Assembly: GCA_013180625.2 (NCBI GenBank)
Contig: SNVD02014877.1
Coordinates: 30,052 to 94,051, forward strand
Direction: 5' to 3'
From: Boswellia sacra
Taxonomy: Eukaryota; Streptophyta; Magnoliopsida; Sapindales; Burseraceae
Length of the DNA stretch: 64,000 bases
Notes under the pieces: generated by a model
Database searches by the model: none
Seen by the model: only the letters and a program-made list of their open reading frames with translations
Told to the model about the DNA's origin: nothing
In this document: one piece after another, positions 15,690 through 28,481 of the stretch
How positions within the stretch are numbered: the stretch's first letter is position 1
Layout: every line of letters begins with the position of its first letter
Program-made: the position numbers and the translations under genes

Positions 15690-17100
15690 ATGCAATTGAC
15701 ACACAGCTTGCCTTTCTCAACTTTTCAAATCTAGATGAGTCTAGTGCATTGGTAAACAAATCAGCTAGTTGGTTTTCATTTGAAACGCTCAATATGGATT
15801 GTCCTAGATTCAACTAACTCTCTAATGAAATAATATCTAATGTATATGTTTTTAGTTCTTGAGTGTTGAACAAGATTTTTGGAGATGTTTATTGCACTTG
15901 TGTTATCACAAAAGATTGTCATGGATTCTTAAGTGATACCATAGTCTTTCAACATTTGTTTCATCCATAGTAATTGAGTACAGCAGCTACCAGCAACTAT
16001 GTACTCAACCTTAGTAGTAGAAAGTGAAATTGAGTTTTGTTTCTTACTGTGCCAGGCCACCAGGTTGTTCCTAAGATTAAAGAACCCTCCTATGGTACTC
16101 TTTTATATTCACATTGCCAGCCCAGTCAACATCACTGTAACTTGTAAGAGATGAATTTGCATCTTAAGAAAACCAAATTCCATATCTTGTAGTCTCTTGA
16201 ACATACCTGATTATTCTCTTGTCTGCTGTCAGATGCTGTTCTTTTGGACATGACTGGAATAGTGCACATACATTAAAACTGATGTCAGGTCTACTTGTTG
16301 TAAGATATAAAAGACTTCCAGTCATACTTCTGTACAGGCTTTGATCAACATCATTCCCTGCATTAACCTTTGATAGTTTGAGATTGGTAGCAATAGGTGT
16401 CCTCATTGCTTTGCTCTTGTCCATTTCAAATTTCTTCACTGGGTTCTTTGCATACTTAGCTTGAGAGATGAAAATGCCATTATCAATCTATTTGACTTAA
16501 AGTCTAGGAAAAAATGTTAGTTCATCTACCATACTTATCTCAAATTCTCTCTGTATAAGATTAATAAACTCAATAGTTTTATCATCATGTATAGAATCAA
16601 ATACTATATCACCAACATAGATTTGAGCCACAATAATATATTTAGATGCATGCTATATGAACAAGGTTTTGTCATTACTGCCTTTTGTACATCTCTTACT
16701 AAGGAGAAAGGTTGTAAGTCTTTTATACCAAGCTCTTGGATCTTGTTTCAGACTATAAAGAGCTCTTTTTAGTTTGTAAACATAAGTAGGATGCTTAGGA
16801 TCAACAAAGCCTTTTGGTTGCTCAACAAAAGCTTACTCATTTAAAATGCCATTTAGAAAAGTTGTTTTAACATCCATTTGAAAGAGTTTGAAATTTAACA
16901 AAGAAGCAATATCAAGTAACAATCTAATAGATTCTAACCTAGCCACAGTTGCAAATGTTTCATCAAAATCTATCCCCTCAATTTGTGTATACCCTTGACC
17001 AACTAATCTAGCTCTATTCCTAATCACTTGTCTATTTTCATCACTTTTATTCTTAAAAATCCATTTAGTTCTAGTAACATTAGTGTTTTCAAGTCTAGGA
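15690..17100 (-). pseudogene. Copia pol relic: reverse transcriptase and RNase H
   Basis: Reverse transcriptase blocks are readable at 16833-17027 (NRARLVGQGYTQIEGIDFDE, then FQMDVKTTFLNG). The active-site block near 16607-16620 reads YVGDI where YVDDI is expected, so the first catalytic Asp is lost. The linker to RNase H (KKFEMDKSKAMRTPIAT and SLLYLTTSRPDISF) is at 16164-16439. RNase H remnants run to about 15690. Many stops are present. Confidence 0.82.
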
Positions 17101-17824
17101 ACTAAATTTCAAACTTGATTTCTTTCAAATTGATTCAGCTCATCTTACATGGCTTGAATCCAGGCTTCTTCCTTAAGATCATGATTAACAGATTTAGGTT
17201 CTACAATTGATACATAGTAAGAAAAACTCACTTGATTCATTACCTTACTTCTGGTTTTAACTCCGCCTTCTAGACTTCCAATGACAAAAGTGGTACGATG
17301 TGCCTTTTAAATCCAGGTTAGGGATCCCTGGCCTTGTCATCGATTCTGATTTCATCTCTACTCAAATCAATGCTATCAAATATTTTAATCTCATCTGTCT
17401 TAACTTCTGTAGTTTCATTCTGTGCGATTAGTTTTGCATCTTTGCAAATCTATTCAAGTTTTTCATCAACAGGTTTTCCAAGGCTTTTTACGACTTCTTC
17501 ATATGAAAAGTCTACATAATCATCACAGTCATCAAATATAACATTAGTAGACTCCATTATGTTTTTAGTTCTCATATTATAGATCCTATATTCTTTGTTA
17601 TTCAAGGAATAACTAATAAAAATACCATCGTCAATTTAGGCATCAAATTTGCCAAGTTTTTTTCTATCATTGAGAATATAACATCTGCAACCAAATACAT
17701 GCAAATATTTGAGGTTAGGCTTTCTCCCTTTCAGCAGCTCATAAGGTGTTTGACAAGTTCCTGGCCTTAAGAAAACTCTGTTGATGATGTAGCATGTTGT
17801 GTTTAAGCTTTTTGCTATTTAGCA

Positions 17825-18870
17825 TTACTCGAGCCATCTCTTGCAATGTTCTGCATTACTTAAGCTTTTTACTATCCCATTCTGCTCAAGAGTCTTTGAG
17901 GCAGAAAATTCATGAGTGATGCTATGAAGTTTGTAAAATTTAGCATAGTTTTCATTCTCAAATTCCTTCTCATGGTTACTTCTAATTCTAACAATTCTTC
18001 CAATATTTATGTTCTGTTCATTCTTTAACTTGACACACAGATTTTTTAACATATCAAATGTACCAGATTTTCTTTGAGAAAATTTACCCAAGTATTCCTT
18101 GAATAGTCATCTACACAAACAAAAACATGCATTTTTCCTGCAATGCATTTAACCTGTGTTGGACCCATGAGATCCATATGTAACAATTCAAGAATCTTTA
18201 AAATACTAAGAAAAGAATTAGAAGCATGTGAACTTTTAATCTACGTATCTTTTTGGTAGGGTCCACTCCCAATGTCAAGTGTATGCTCAAACTTAGGCAT
18301 TCATCTTAATGCTCCACTCTTAGTTAATTTAACTACGTTCTTATAATTCATGTGACCAAGTTTTTGAGGCCATTATTCACTATCAGAAGTTGTAGCATGC
18401 AATTCTTGTTGGAATCTCTCTGTTGGGGCCTCTCCTATTGCTCTAGCCATAAGCTATGGTAGCTCCAACTCAAAACCACATGAGGCTGTCCTGCGAGGCT
18501 CAAGAACCATGCATTTATTGTTATTAAACTCAACAGTATATTGATCATCACAAATCTGACTAATACTAAGCAAATTAGCTTTAAGACCTTCAACATAAAA
18601 AACATTAGTAATCTTAGTTAAACCAATAACACAAAATGTACCCTTACCCATTACTTTGTTTTTGACACCATCTCCAAATGTAATAGAACCTTGGCTACAT
18701 GATCTGAAAATTTTTTAGTAGATCTTTATTACCTATCAAATGTCTCAAACAACCACTATCAAAATACTAAGAATCATTAGTACATGCATTCAAAACAAAT
18801 TAGGCAGCATTACATTTATTTGTGTTCTTTTTAACCCAGTTCTGTTGTGCTTTATGTGATTGCGTATGTT
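17825..18870 (-). pseudogene. Copia pol relic: protease tail, pre-integrase and integrase
   Basis: The protease to pre-integrase junction is readable near 18454-18651 (GLTKITNVFYVEGLKANLLS). Integrase core sequence lies at 17825-18091. The catalytic-aspartate block that should read RSDHG.EFEN instead reads RSNHEKEFEN, so Asp is replaced by Asn. It continues with HEFSASKTLEQNGIV. The lost catalytic residue and several stops show it is inactive. Confidence 0.8.
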
Positions 18871-19705
18871 GTGTATTATGTGATTGCCTATGCTGTTGTT
18901 CATTTTGATATAGCAGATTGTTCAGTTTATAAATATAAGCCTAACATTTCCTTTAACTCCATAAAAGGAACATGTTGACACAAATTTTCTAGTCATAGAC
19001 ACTATAGATTTCACAAATGAGATAATGTGCTATGAAATGAATTATTAGAACTTTTGGAGGAAGTGTTTTTACCTGAACTTGAACTTCCTTTACCTGCTTT
19101 TAGTGAATTTTCTGATTTGCTTGAGATATCAGACTTTGATGATTCTAAATTCTGTGAAGTGCTTGATGATTCAAAAAGATGGTTTTTGAAGTAGATGTTT
19201 GATTATGAGCTTGAAACCCTCAACCATGCTTGATATTGATGTTTCTCCCTTGGACCAGAATTTCATCTAGCTTCTTGATTTCCTTTGAGAGGAATTGAAT
19301 AGAAGCTCTATGCTCCTTTAAGAACTTGTCTTTCTTGGCCAACTCTAATTTCAGTTTTTAAATGGTTGCATCATGCTCAACAACATTTTCTTCCAAGAAC
19401 ACTTTCTCACATGTGACAATCTCAATTTCTTTAATCAACTCTTGTATTCTCTTCTCATTTTCTTTGTTCTTTTGAATTGCTACTTCCCAAGCATGATAAA
19501 GATCATTGTATGTTTTTTGTAGTTCTTCATTATAAGTTAGATTAAAAACAGATTTAGTATTAGCATCATTAGTTACCTTAGTTGTAACTGATTCAATTTT
19601 TTCTATCAGAACTTCTTTTCCTTTATCTGATGTAGATGTAACAAATGCAATGTAACTGCTCTGTTGTTCTTGCTCATCTGAACTGCTTTCAGTATCACCG
19701 TCACA

Positions 19706-20650
19706 CTACGTAGCATTCAAACCTTTGCCTTTCTTCTTTAAATTCGCACATTCAGACCCAATATGTCTAAATCCTGAACATTCAAAGCATTGCACTTGTG
19801 GTTTCTTTTCTAGTTCCTTGTTAAACTTCTTAAAATCGATTGCATTTTTCTTCATTTTTTGGCCTTTGAACTGATTCTTCTTTTTGGAATTCATCTTGAG
19901 AAATTTCTTAAAGTTTCTCACCATGAGAGCAACATCTTGATCATCAAAACTTTCTGTATTTTCATCATCTTCTTCTGCCTTTGAGGATAAGGCTTCTAAT
20001 ACAATGGACTTATTTTTCTTGATTTGAGGCATGAAAGTTATTTCATACGATTGTAGTGATCCGAATAACTCATCAATTTTTAGTTCATCAAGGTTCTAAG
20101 TATCAGTAATAATAGGAGCTTTGGCTTGATATTTCTTAAGTAGTGAATTAAGTATCTTTAGAACAACATCAGCGTCACTATAAGTTTTCCCCAACAAGGC
20201 TACAACATTTGTTATCTTATAAAGTCTCGTATAGAATTTTGAAGCTATCTCATCCTCTTGCATTTTGAGTTTGTTGAATTGGGATGCAAGCATCAATATT
20301 TTAGTTATGCAATCCTTCCATATTTGTTTGGTAGTGTCTCCCATGCATCTTTAGCTAATGTGCAAGAATAAATAACACTGAATACTTTCAGATTGATTGT
20401 ATTGAAGAGGGAATGACTGGCTTTGGAATTCCATTGAGCCGCATCATAGTTATGCTGATTCCAAGCTGATTCTTTTTTCACAATTCTGACACCCTCTTGA
20501 TTAACTTGAGTAGGTGGACTCCAACCATAAACAATAGTTTTCCACACCCTTTCATCAATTGCCTTAAGAAAGAACTTCATCTTAGCATTTTAGTATATAA
20601 TTGCTTTCATCAAGAAGAGGTGGATAACTGATTGACCCTCCGTGCTTATG
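19706..20650 (-). pseudogene. Copia gag relic with zinc knuckle
   Basis: N-terminal gag sequence (AKMKFFLKAIDERVWK) lies near 20580. The UBN2-like region (ILMLASQFNKLKMQEDE) follows near 20280, and a CCHC zinc knuckle, CFECSGFRHIGSEC (C-x2-C-x4-H-x4-C), lies near 19750-19790. The frame is broken at about 20345, 20096 and 20033. Gag would package the element's RNA. SIRE-like affinity is suggested by the DERVWK-type N-terminus. Confidence 0.8.
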
Positions 20651-20703
20651 AAAATCCATAGCTTAAGAATAATGATAGGATCTACACAAGTATGTTAGTG
20701 GTC

Positions 20704-20717
20704 TGCTCTGATAACAA
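20704..20717 (-). other. Copia primer-binding site, degenerate initiator tRNA-Met type
   Basis: The minus strand reads TTGTTATCAGAGC just inside the 5' LTR. The usual Copia site is TGGTATCAGAGC, complementary to initiator tRNA-Met. Confidence 0.7.
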
Positions 20718-20718
20718 T

Positions 20719-21500
20719 TGTAAGTTCTGAATCTACAGACTCAGTTATGTAAGACAAAACTACTGTAGTTATCAAATGTAACAAAAACCTAAATAAAATT
20801 GCATAAAGGAGTTTTTACATGGTTTAGCTTAGTCAAGCCTACATTCATAGGTAGTCAAGATACAATTTATTATGATATTCACATTTACGAGGACTAGTGC
20901 TTTACAGTTGATGAATCCTCATTCATTCACACTCACTTATCCTGTGTAAATCTACGTTCTAATCTCCTAAAACTCTATCTATAGCAAACCAACCTTTTTC
21001 TTTACTGCAGTTCCCACAATTTGAGTCCTTCTCAAATTGTATTACAAAAACCCAAAAAGGTAATCACATTCTCTAGTTAATTATGATCATGATAAGTGAA
21101 TAATACTTATCACTACTCAAGCTAAACTTACACAGCTTGCACACAAAACGTTACACTATATAAGCAAAAAGCCTTCTAGTTATATATAACCAACCAATTT
21201 TCCTTATAGAACAAGGATTCTTCAAGATCTTTATAAATCAATCATTCTCCCGTAAATCTTGAAGATATATAGAAAAGCTAAATTACGTTAGCATATTGAA
21301 TAAATAAACACAATACTTTCTTAATATAAATCCAAATCCTAAAAATATTATCCAGTTAAGTAACATATAAGTGTATCAGTTCGAAATAGGAAAGTAATCA
21401 AATAAAATATTACAAGAATTATTCTCTCTCAAAATGCCAACAAATCAATGTCATATAGATTAACTAGGACATATGTCAGTCCAGTGGCATTGTCCTAACA
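20719..21500 (-). repeat. 5' LTR of the Copia element (782 bp)
   Basis: On the minus strand it starts TGTTAGGACAATGCC (at 21500) and ends CTTACA (at 20719), giving TGTT...TACA ends. It abuts the primer-binding site. Its 20719-21110 half matches 7651-8040. The 5 bp beyond the right edge are AATAT, the candidate target-site duplication, whose partner was not found. Confidence 0.8.
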
Positions 21501-21863
21501 AATATTATTACTGATTTTATCTATAAACTTGAGTAATTTATTTAGAAGCATTAGCTAGCCTAGTGTTAAAACAAAAGTAACTAAACTATCTCTTAGTCTC
21601 TATATAGAGAAGAAATCTTCTTAACATAAATTTTTGAAATGAAACTAGACACAAATTGCTAACTGTTGACTATGAAATTCAATTACTGAAATGATGATGA
21701 ATAACCACACTTATCTCTTAGTTTATGCATATGTTTATTATTGCTAGAATCTCAAATCCTAATAAGCCTAAGCAAATTATTTGGACTAAAATGATGTATT
21801 TCTGTGAGAGGACCCATAGAGAAGCTTCAGTAATGTTTGGGCTCATCACAATCATCATCAACA

Positions 21864-24010
21864 TCATTGTTTCTTCAACTTCCAAGACCAATAATCTCCT
21901 CTTTGCTTCGTTTGCTCTTCATTACCAACATTTTTATCAGACGAAGGCATCCTTTTAAGCTCCTTATCAGAGAATAAGCAATCTCTAGACTTTTTCGCTT
22001 TTTCAATCAAACTCGCCACATGATCAGCATGAGCCTTGTTTCCTATAGAATGGCTCATCTGCTTCAGTATCTGTTTCCTAGTCAATTTATCATCAGCAGC
22101 TTGACTGATGCGTTCACTTCTCCTGGATGAAACTGGACCAAGCTCAACATCATATTTTGAAGTGCATTCCTCACATTTCCCAGCTACCTCTTCATTTCTG
22201 CTTTTGGGCAGTATCTCCATACAATACCTAAAATTGACAATAGTAAATAAGAATATTAATTAAATTGTTTTCATGTTCATGATGATGATCGTGTCCAAAA
22301 TTATCACACTCTTACTATTTGCAGCAAGATAGTTAGTATAGTATAGAAAGTGTATAGAAATTAAATGCAAAACAGAAATAAGAAAAGTAATGATAAATAA
22401 AAGGATCACAATGAGCATATTAAACACGAATTGTAGCATTACTTTCAATTTTAATCAAAATATGATCCAGTCGAGTATCCTATATCTCAAAATTACTTTA
22501 GATCTATACTTATAGATGCCACCATATAAAAAATAATGATAAAATCTCAAAAGTTTGATCTATTGATGATAATGTAATAGTTTCATTTAAATGTTCAACG
22601 TACCAATGTTGTGTGGAAACCACATTTCTCACAAAAATTCATCTCCTAGAAGAAGTTCAAAAGATATTATCACAATTGAAAATAGAATAATATTCAAAGC
22701 AAAGAATAACATTCAAATCAAAGAAGAAATTTATACAGTAGCTTTAATTTTCCTCTATTGCTTTTGTTGAACCAAAAATTATAAAATTATGATTTAGCTA
22801 GATTAGGTTGTTAGTTTCTTCATATATATCTTGTGTCTGACTCTCCTACAATATCATGAGTTAAATTACAATAAATTTGTTGTGTTTAGCTCACATATAA
22901 AATCACGCAGTACATGTGAGGTCTAATCCAATGCAAATAAACTTCAAGGTGAAGAGATGTTTTAAAAGTTAAATATTATTATTTATTGATCAATAAATAC
23001 ACAAAGGTAGTTAAACTCAAATTAACATCTTGAAGTACATAATGTTATATAAACAATGGAGGTTGACATGATTCAGCCATTGGCGAAAACAAGTTCACTA
23101 CACTGTTTGTTAGAAGCCAACCGGTAGTGAAATCTAAACCAAATTAACAGGGCCAACTACAGAAATGAAACAAGCTCTTGCCTCAATTAGTAACTAAAAC
23201 TAAGAGCACCAGGTCGAACCATTACTATGCATTCTCTGACCAAAATACAAATTATATATGGTAAAAGTCTCCAAGAACGGGACTACAAAAAGTGACCCTA
23301 GTAGGGATAGCTACTTTCAACCATCTAATTATTCTGCTAAACCAAATTAAATTTCAACATTCAAAGATTATCAACATAATAGGGAGAGTTTAACTTATAC
23401 ATAAATTCATTTTAAATTTGATCATAGTTACTTAAAAGCATGTTCTCCTCTCAACTGTTATATTGACATTGCAGAGACACAATTTTTACATTATTAATGT
23501 GCAACACTTAAGGCCAATATCCCTTCAGTCCACTAAATCTATGACCTTAAATCACTAGAAAATTAATTCCTAATTAGAAGTCAATTTTCCCCATTATTAA
23601 GCCCCTAAAGAGCTGCCTTAGTCACAAATAATAATCCACAAAAAGCACTTCTCAGTCTCCCCATTCATTCCCACTTCAACCTGCCTTAATGGCTAGGCAA
23701 ATGACAAGCCAACTTGCATTCATCGCTCCATAAATGATACATGCATGTGCATATCTATACACTATGCTATACATATAGTACATAAAACATATATATCTAG
23801 TCAATTGTGCACATTATACTTAAGTGCTTGTACATGTATTTTTATGTATTCCATATGTACATATACAAACATACATAAATATATATGGCAAGAAAAATAA
23901 CATGAAAAAAAGGAAGCAAAACAGAGACAGAACAGTATACATACCATTGTAAGAAGGGATTAAGCGAACTTAAGAAAACCCAGAATTTCGTATCAAATGA
24001 AATGTGAAGG
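21864..24010 (-). pseudogene. PHD-finger-like gene, copy A (decayed)
   Basis: Three exon-like blocks are seen on the minus strand. The first is a 5' exon ending ATG|GTATGTATAC near 23944. The second is a short exon near 22657-22604 with CEKCGF and a GTACGT donor. The third is a long exon from about 22230 to 21864 encoding YCMEILPKSRNEEVAGKCEEC and then a basic tail (SSRRSERISQAADDKLTRKQ). Together they resemble the C-x2-C ... YC ... C-x2-C layout of short plant PHD proteins such as AIPP2. Against copy B, the second exon has lost some 37 bases with the middle cysteines, and the join no longer keeps frame. It is likely a pseudogene. The family name is tentative. Confidence 0.45.
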
Positions 24011-24783
24011 TCCAGAGAATGTGAGTGTAGGAACAGTACTTCAGAAGCTCATGAATTGACTCTCACCAGTTGACTTTAAATGAAAAATATCTGAATTCAA
24101 AAGCTACTTAAACGGAAAATAATAACGATCACATGCTGTGAAACTGATCTGCCAGGTGTCCGCAGCAGGCTTTCGTGAAAGATATTCTATATTAGTTTTT
24201 AGATAAAATCAAAAACAATATTTATATTACATTATCTCAAAGAAATATCAATTTAAAAGGATGAATTTCCATGTTCTGAGCCTTCTAACAGCTTTACAAT
24301 ACACATTTAAGCTATGAATAAGTACAAAATCTTCCGATGCTATATACATATGTGATTTGTAACAAAAAGAAGGACAAATTTGTGATAATAATCATGAGAA
24401 TTATAATTTGAAATTTACAGTGATATTATGTTATGATGATGTGCTTGTATGTTATTATTTTAATTAATATCCAAAGAAGGAGAAAAATCTTAAATATTAA
24501 TTAAACTTTACTTTCATAAAATATTATTGAATTTTTTTGAAGTTTTTATCAGTAATATTTCACTTATAACTCATCTACAATCAATATTTTTTACAATTGA
24601 AGTTGGCAACATAAAGTTGGATAAGTAAAAAATGAAAATAAATGAAAATGTTATGATAAGGTAAAAATTGAAAATAAATGAAAAATGTTAAATTTTATAA
24701 TAGATAATTATCCATTCACTAATATTTTGTCAACTCATATTGTAAAATAAATTAAATGTAAATGAATCATCACTACAAGAAAA

Positions 24784-25110
24784 ATGCTCATATTTGGCGG
24801 TTTTTGGCTACCAAATATGTATATATTTGGCGGTCTTGAAAGCACCACCAATGGCACCGCCAAATATGATCAATTTGACGGTCGGTCAACCTGCCAAATA
24901 TGCACCTGACTATACTTGGCGATTTTTGGCCGCCAAGTACAAATAGTTTTAACAATTAAAAAAATATATACTTGGCAGTTTTTAGCCGCCAAGCATATAT
25001 TTAATTATACTTGGCAGTTTTTGACCGCGAAGTATAAATAGTTTTAAAAATTAAAAAAATATATACTTGGCAGTTTTTAGCCACCAAGTATATATTTAAT
25101 TACACATGGA
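24784..25110. repeat. CACTA left subterminal hairpin array
   Basis: At least five short inverted repeats of the form ACTTGGC-(T-rich loop)-GCCAAGT recur here, for example at about 24912-24942, 24969-24999, 25012-25042 and 25063-25094. A TTTGGCGG variant lies at 24795-24880. CACTA transposases bind subterminal repeats of this kind. The right end lacks this motif. Confidence 0.75.
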
Positions 25111-25183
25111 GTGGAAGAAATAGTGAAACAATTGAAGGACCAAACATAGAATTAAGAAGCGAGAACTATAAATACAAGTGTAA

Positions 25184-25296
25184 CTGAGAGAAATTGACAA
25201 TAACAGGAAGGATGTGCCCCACACAGTCCCCATGCTCTAACAACTTTCCAAGAGTTGCACAACCCTCAACAGCCAGTAATCGAACAAAATCTTGAT
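25184..25296 (-). pseudogene. Captured exon of PP2A scaffold subunit A (PR65, HEAT repeat)
   Basis: A 113-bp exon-like block sits after a TTTTTTATCACAG acceptor. It encodes QDFVRLLAVEGCATLGKLLE and then HILPVIVNFSQ, near-identical to the plant PP2A A-subunit HEAT region. After the final Gln the sequence diverges without a GT donor, so this is a fragment. The full protein has about 590 residues. It lies at the 3' end of the captured series. Confidence 0.85.
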
Positions 25297-25595
25297 CTGT
25301 GATAAAAAAGTAATTACAGACTTTAAAACAACACAAAACTTGATAATAAAAAAACTGCAAGCATCCATCACAAAAATAAAAATAAAACTACATAACTCAA
25401 TAAATATTTGTAGCTTAGACTAAGAGTGCTTCTTATCCCTCAGAAATACCATACCTTCATGCTCCTTATCTAGTCTCAAATACACCTTCCATTAACATAC
25501 TATATATCCTACTCATCAAATGATATATCATCTTATTAGTGCTATGCTTCAAAGTAAGAAATACATGAATTGGCAACTATATAGATTGCTAGTAC

Positions 25596-28278
25596 CTTGA
25601 GGCTGTACATCCAATAGCAATTATAAGGGATCCATACTTGAGCAGTTTTCCAGAATTTATTGTTACCGTTTGCTTTTCAATATCAATGCTTGTTACAGGA
25701 TCTTCACACAACATCTAAACAAAACCCGAAAATGATTGACCATCATTACTATCATTTCACAAATTACTGGCAATGGTCAATTCACATATACATGGCAAGA
25801 TTCATAGCACAGATTTATACCAGTCCGTCTCCCAAACTCCACACAACACACAAGAAATACAAATTTGCGATCCTTAAGCATTAAGACAGCACATCACAGA
25901 AAAAACAAATACCTCTATCCCTTTCTCTTTACACCATTATGGAGTTTGCCTTTCGCCCCCAGATCCAACACAAGTATGAAAACCCTGCATAAATAAAATC
26001 CAAAAAAATTTAAACAGGACATAGATAATATCAATATCAACGAGATGAGCAAGTGATACATTCGAAACTAGCAAGTATACTAGTCGCACAAGTAATAAAG
26101 TGATGAGTAAGATATCGTTCCCACAAGGATTGATTCTAATTGAATTTGTTATTTTCTAGTAACAATAAACTAAATAAGGGGGGGTTTTGTTGAATGATTA
26201 ACTAAATGAACTAAGAATGCAAATGAAGAATAACAAAACAGAAAGTTAATTTGAGTGAAAAATCAATAAGAGACACTTGGTTAAGGGTTCTTTCTCTGCC
26301 ACAAGATATGAATTTGTGAATTAACATAGAATTGTAATCCAATTACCGCATTGAAGTTATCAACCGTAGATAACAACAAGCTCTGTTATCCCAATCTTTC
26401 CTTACTTTGTTGTTAAATAAAACAAGCTCTTTATTTAATCTCTATCCATTAAACAACCTAGAACAAGCTCTCTAAGTTTAATTCAATGGAAGCATTACGA
26501 TAAGAAAGATAGGTTGATCTAAGTAATAATCACACAAGTTCGGATTATTTAACCTAGGTTGTATTTTCCAATTGCAATCTCTGATCACAATTTTGCTACT
26601 AATGATTGAAATTCATGACAATTACGGATCAAGATTTCTAATCTAGCAATAGACAACAACCAGATTATATTCAGTTGGCCACCCCAAATACAATCAGCAA
26701 GCAATCATAAGCATTAGATATGGAAAAATGCAAACAACTTCAATTAGAGAATTGGATAATAATTTCTTACACAATCAACTCACAAAAACCATATCAAGGG
26801 CTTTGAAATCACCCTCAACCAATTCAGATTCAGTTACACATGTTCAAAAACGTAGTCAATACAATACAATACAAAAACATTCCAGAAAATGAAAGGGAAA
26901 GGAAGAAACTTAGCAAATCATTTGCAAATCTCCTTAGATTTGTAGTTCTTCCTCTTTCCAAGCTTTCTTTCTCCTTCAAGAACTCCAAAAGATGAGAGAA
27001 TTCTAGAGCTGCAGCCTCCAAGTCGTTTCCCGCTCTTCAAGTTATGAAAATAAAACCCTAAAATGTGTTTATATACTCTGCTACAGTACCTTGCTATAGT
27101 GCCCCGTATTTAATAACATGCTACAGTGATATATGGAATTATAAATATACACTTCTCATACCATTTTCATCACAACTTTCGGTACACTACATAAATTCAT
27201 AAACCGTAAATTTCTCTAAAAAATAGACTGCGAGAGCTTTTCAATGGTATAAAGCATGTTATCCGGTTAATTGTATATCGATACAATCAACTCTGAGAAA
27301 TTGGTTGACTAGCAGATGTGAAAATGAAGAGTTTTACTCCAATTTTGTGGAAGTTCCTCCAAAACTCCTACAAACATCAAAAACCACACAAAAACATACA
27401 AATCCAAGGAATATAGCAAAGAAACATAGACGGAATTGATATGAAAATGATATATAAATAGACACCTATCAGCAAGCACTAAAAATGAAATAAAATAAAT
27501 CACATGCGAGAATGTATACATTCAAGCCATAAACCACGTAGAGTCATAATCATCAATGTGCAAGATTTTGGGTCGGTAATTCTAATGACATTTTTGTAAA
27601 TTAAATAAAGCCTCCATAAATGATTATCAAGAATAATCAAATTCATATGTTAAGTATTAAGCAGAACATCATGACATAGAAAGCAAATAATTAATAATTC
27701 TTACAGGTAATCGTGCTGTTTTTTTGTCTAGGGGAAACAAGTAGCCTTTTGTCAATGCTGGATGCTCATAAGACGCATAAGCCTGCCACAATCAATCAAT
27801 CAATAAATTTTCACAATCAATTATCCCCAAACAAAATTAAAGCACTAGTAAATGCACTCAAATCAACACTGATAGTACTGATATTTTTACTATCAATCAA
27901 TCAAGCTATCGCAAAGGCGAATCACCTCTTTACAGACAATACAAAGACATCCATCGGCCATTCCATGCTCGACAAAAGTCCTAGCTGCATATCCAGCTAC
28001 ACTGCCACCTCCAACGATCACAAACCTAACAAAATCACTTCCAATTAACTCAAAACATTCATTTTAGTAGCTTAACAAAGTCCAAAAATAAATAAATAAA
28101 ACACTAACTCCCGATTTTCATTAGCAAAAGCTGAGGAGGCGACGACGTAGCTTTTTCTCCGAAAGCTTCTGCCAGAAGGCAACGAAGAGGAATGGCAAAT
28201 TTGATTGAGCGATGAAGAGTGAGGGCAGCAGAATGAAAGGCCGTGCTTCAGTGACAGCGAGTTTGAAATGCTCGCCAT
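25596..28278 (-). pseudogene. Captured 5' half of a plastid monodehydroascorbate reductase gene (MDAR6-like), five exons
   Basis: Exons on the minus strand: 28278-28109, 28027-27926, 27782-27705, 25984-25913 and 25714-25596. Exon 1 encodes a plastid or mitochondrial presequence ending in SAFANENRE. Exon 2 carries the FAD-binding GGGSVAGYAARTFVEHGMAD block. Exon 3 encodes ASYEHPALTKGYLFPLDKK. Exon 4 encodes GFHTCVGSGGERQTP followed by a stop. Exon 5 encodes EDPVTSIDIEKQTVT and KYGSLIIAIGCTASR. The active enzyme regenerates ascorbate with NAD(P)H. This copy has an extra TG near 28020 that shifts frame, the stop in exon 4, and no C-terminal half. A solo LTR lies in the intron between exons 3 and 4. 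Introns are kept, so capture was from DNA and not from mRNA. Confidence 0.88.
26054..27471. mobile_element. Solo LTR (1418 bp) with target-site duplication GCAAG
   Basis: It begins TGATACATTCG and ends CACCTATCA, giving TGATA...TATCA ends. It is flanked on both sides by GCAAG (26049-26053 and 27472-27476). The same LTR type starts at 62822. No coding sequence is inside. It inserted after the CACTA element had captured the reductase fragment, since it lies within that fragment's intron. Confidence 0.88.
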
Positions 28279-28481
28279 AAGTTTTTGTGTTGTAGATGAT
28301 TAGATAAAGAAAATACAAAGAGCTAAGGGTTTATTGATCGTGAAAATAACAGAAAAAAAAGAGGTTCAGTTTGTGCAAATGGAGACTGAACCTGTAGACA
28401 TTGAATCCTGAGTGTTCGTCGCTTGGAATTATATAATAGCTCAACAGTAATAATCAAATTTACCAGCCAGTCCAGGCTTCT

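Larger units (their letters stand above)
15690..21500 (-). mobile_element. Decayed SIRE-like Ty1/Copia retrotransposon, 5' LTR present, 3' LTR not found
   Basis: Read on the minus strand the order is 5' LTR (21500-20719), a tRNA-Met-type primer-binding site, gag, protease tail and pre-integrase, integrase, reverse transcriptase and RNase H. This is the Copia order. Every domain carries stops and frameshifts. The expected 3' LTR start (TGTTAGGACAATGCC on the minus strand) is not found below 15690. The nearest LTR homology is at 7651-8040, across unrelated elements. Confidence 0.85.

Noticed and set aside
28072..28318. Possible intact small plastid protein with a transit peptide
   Set aside because: It is exon 1 of the captured MDAR fragment; the following exons and their lesions show it is a relic.
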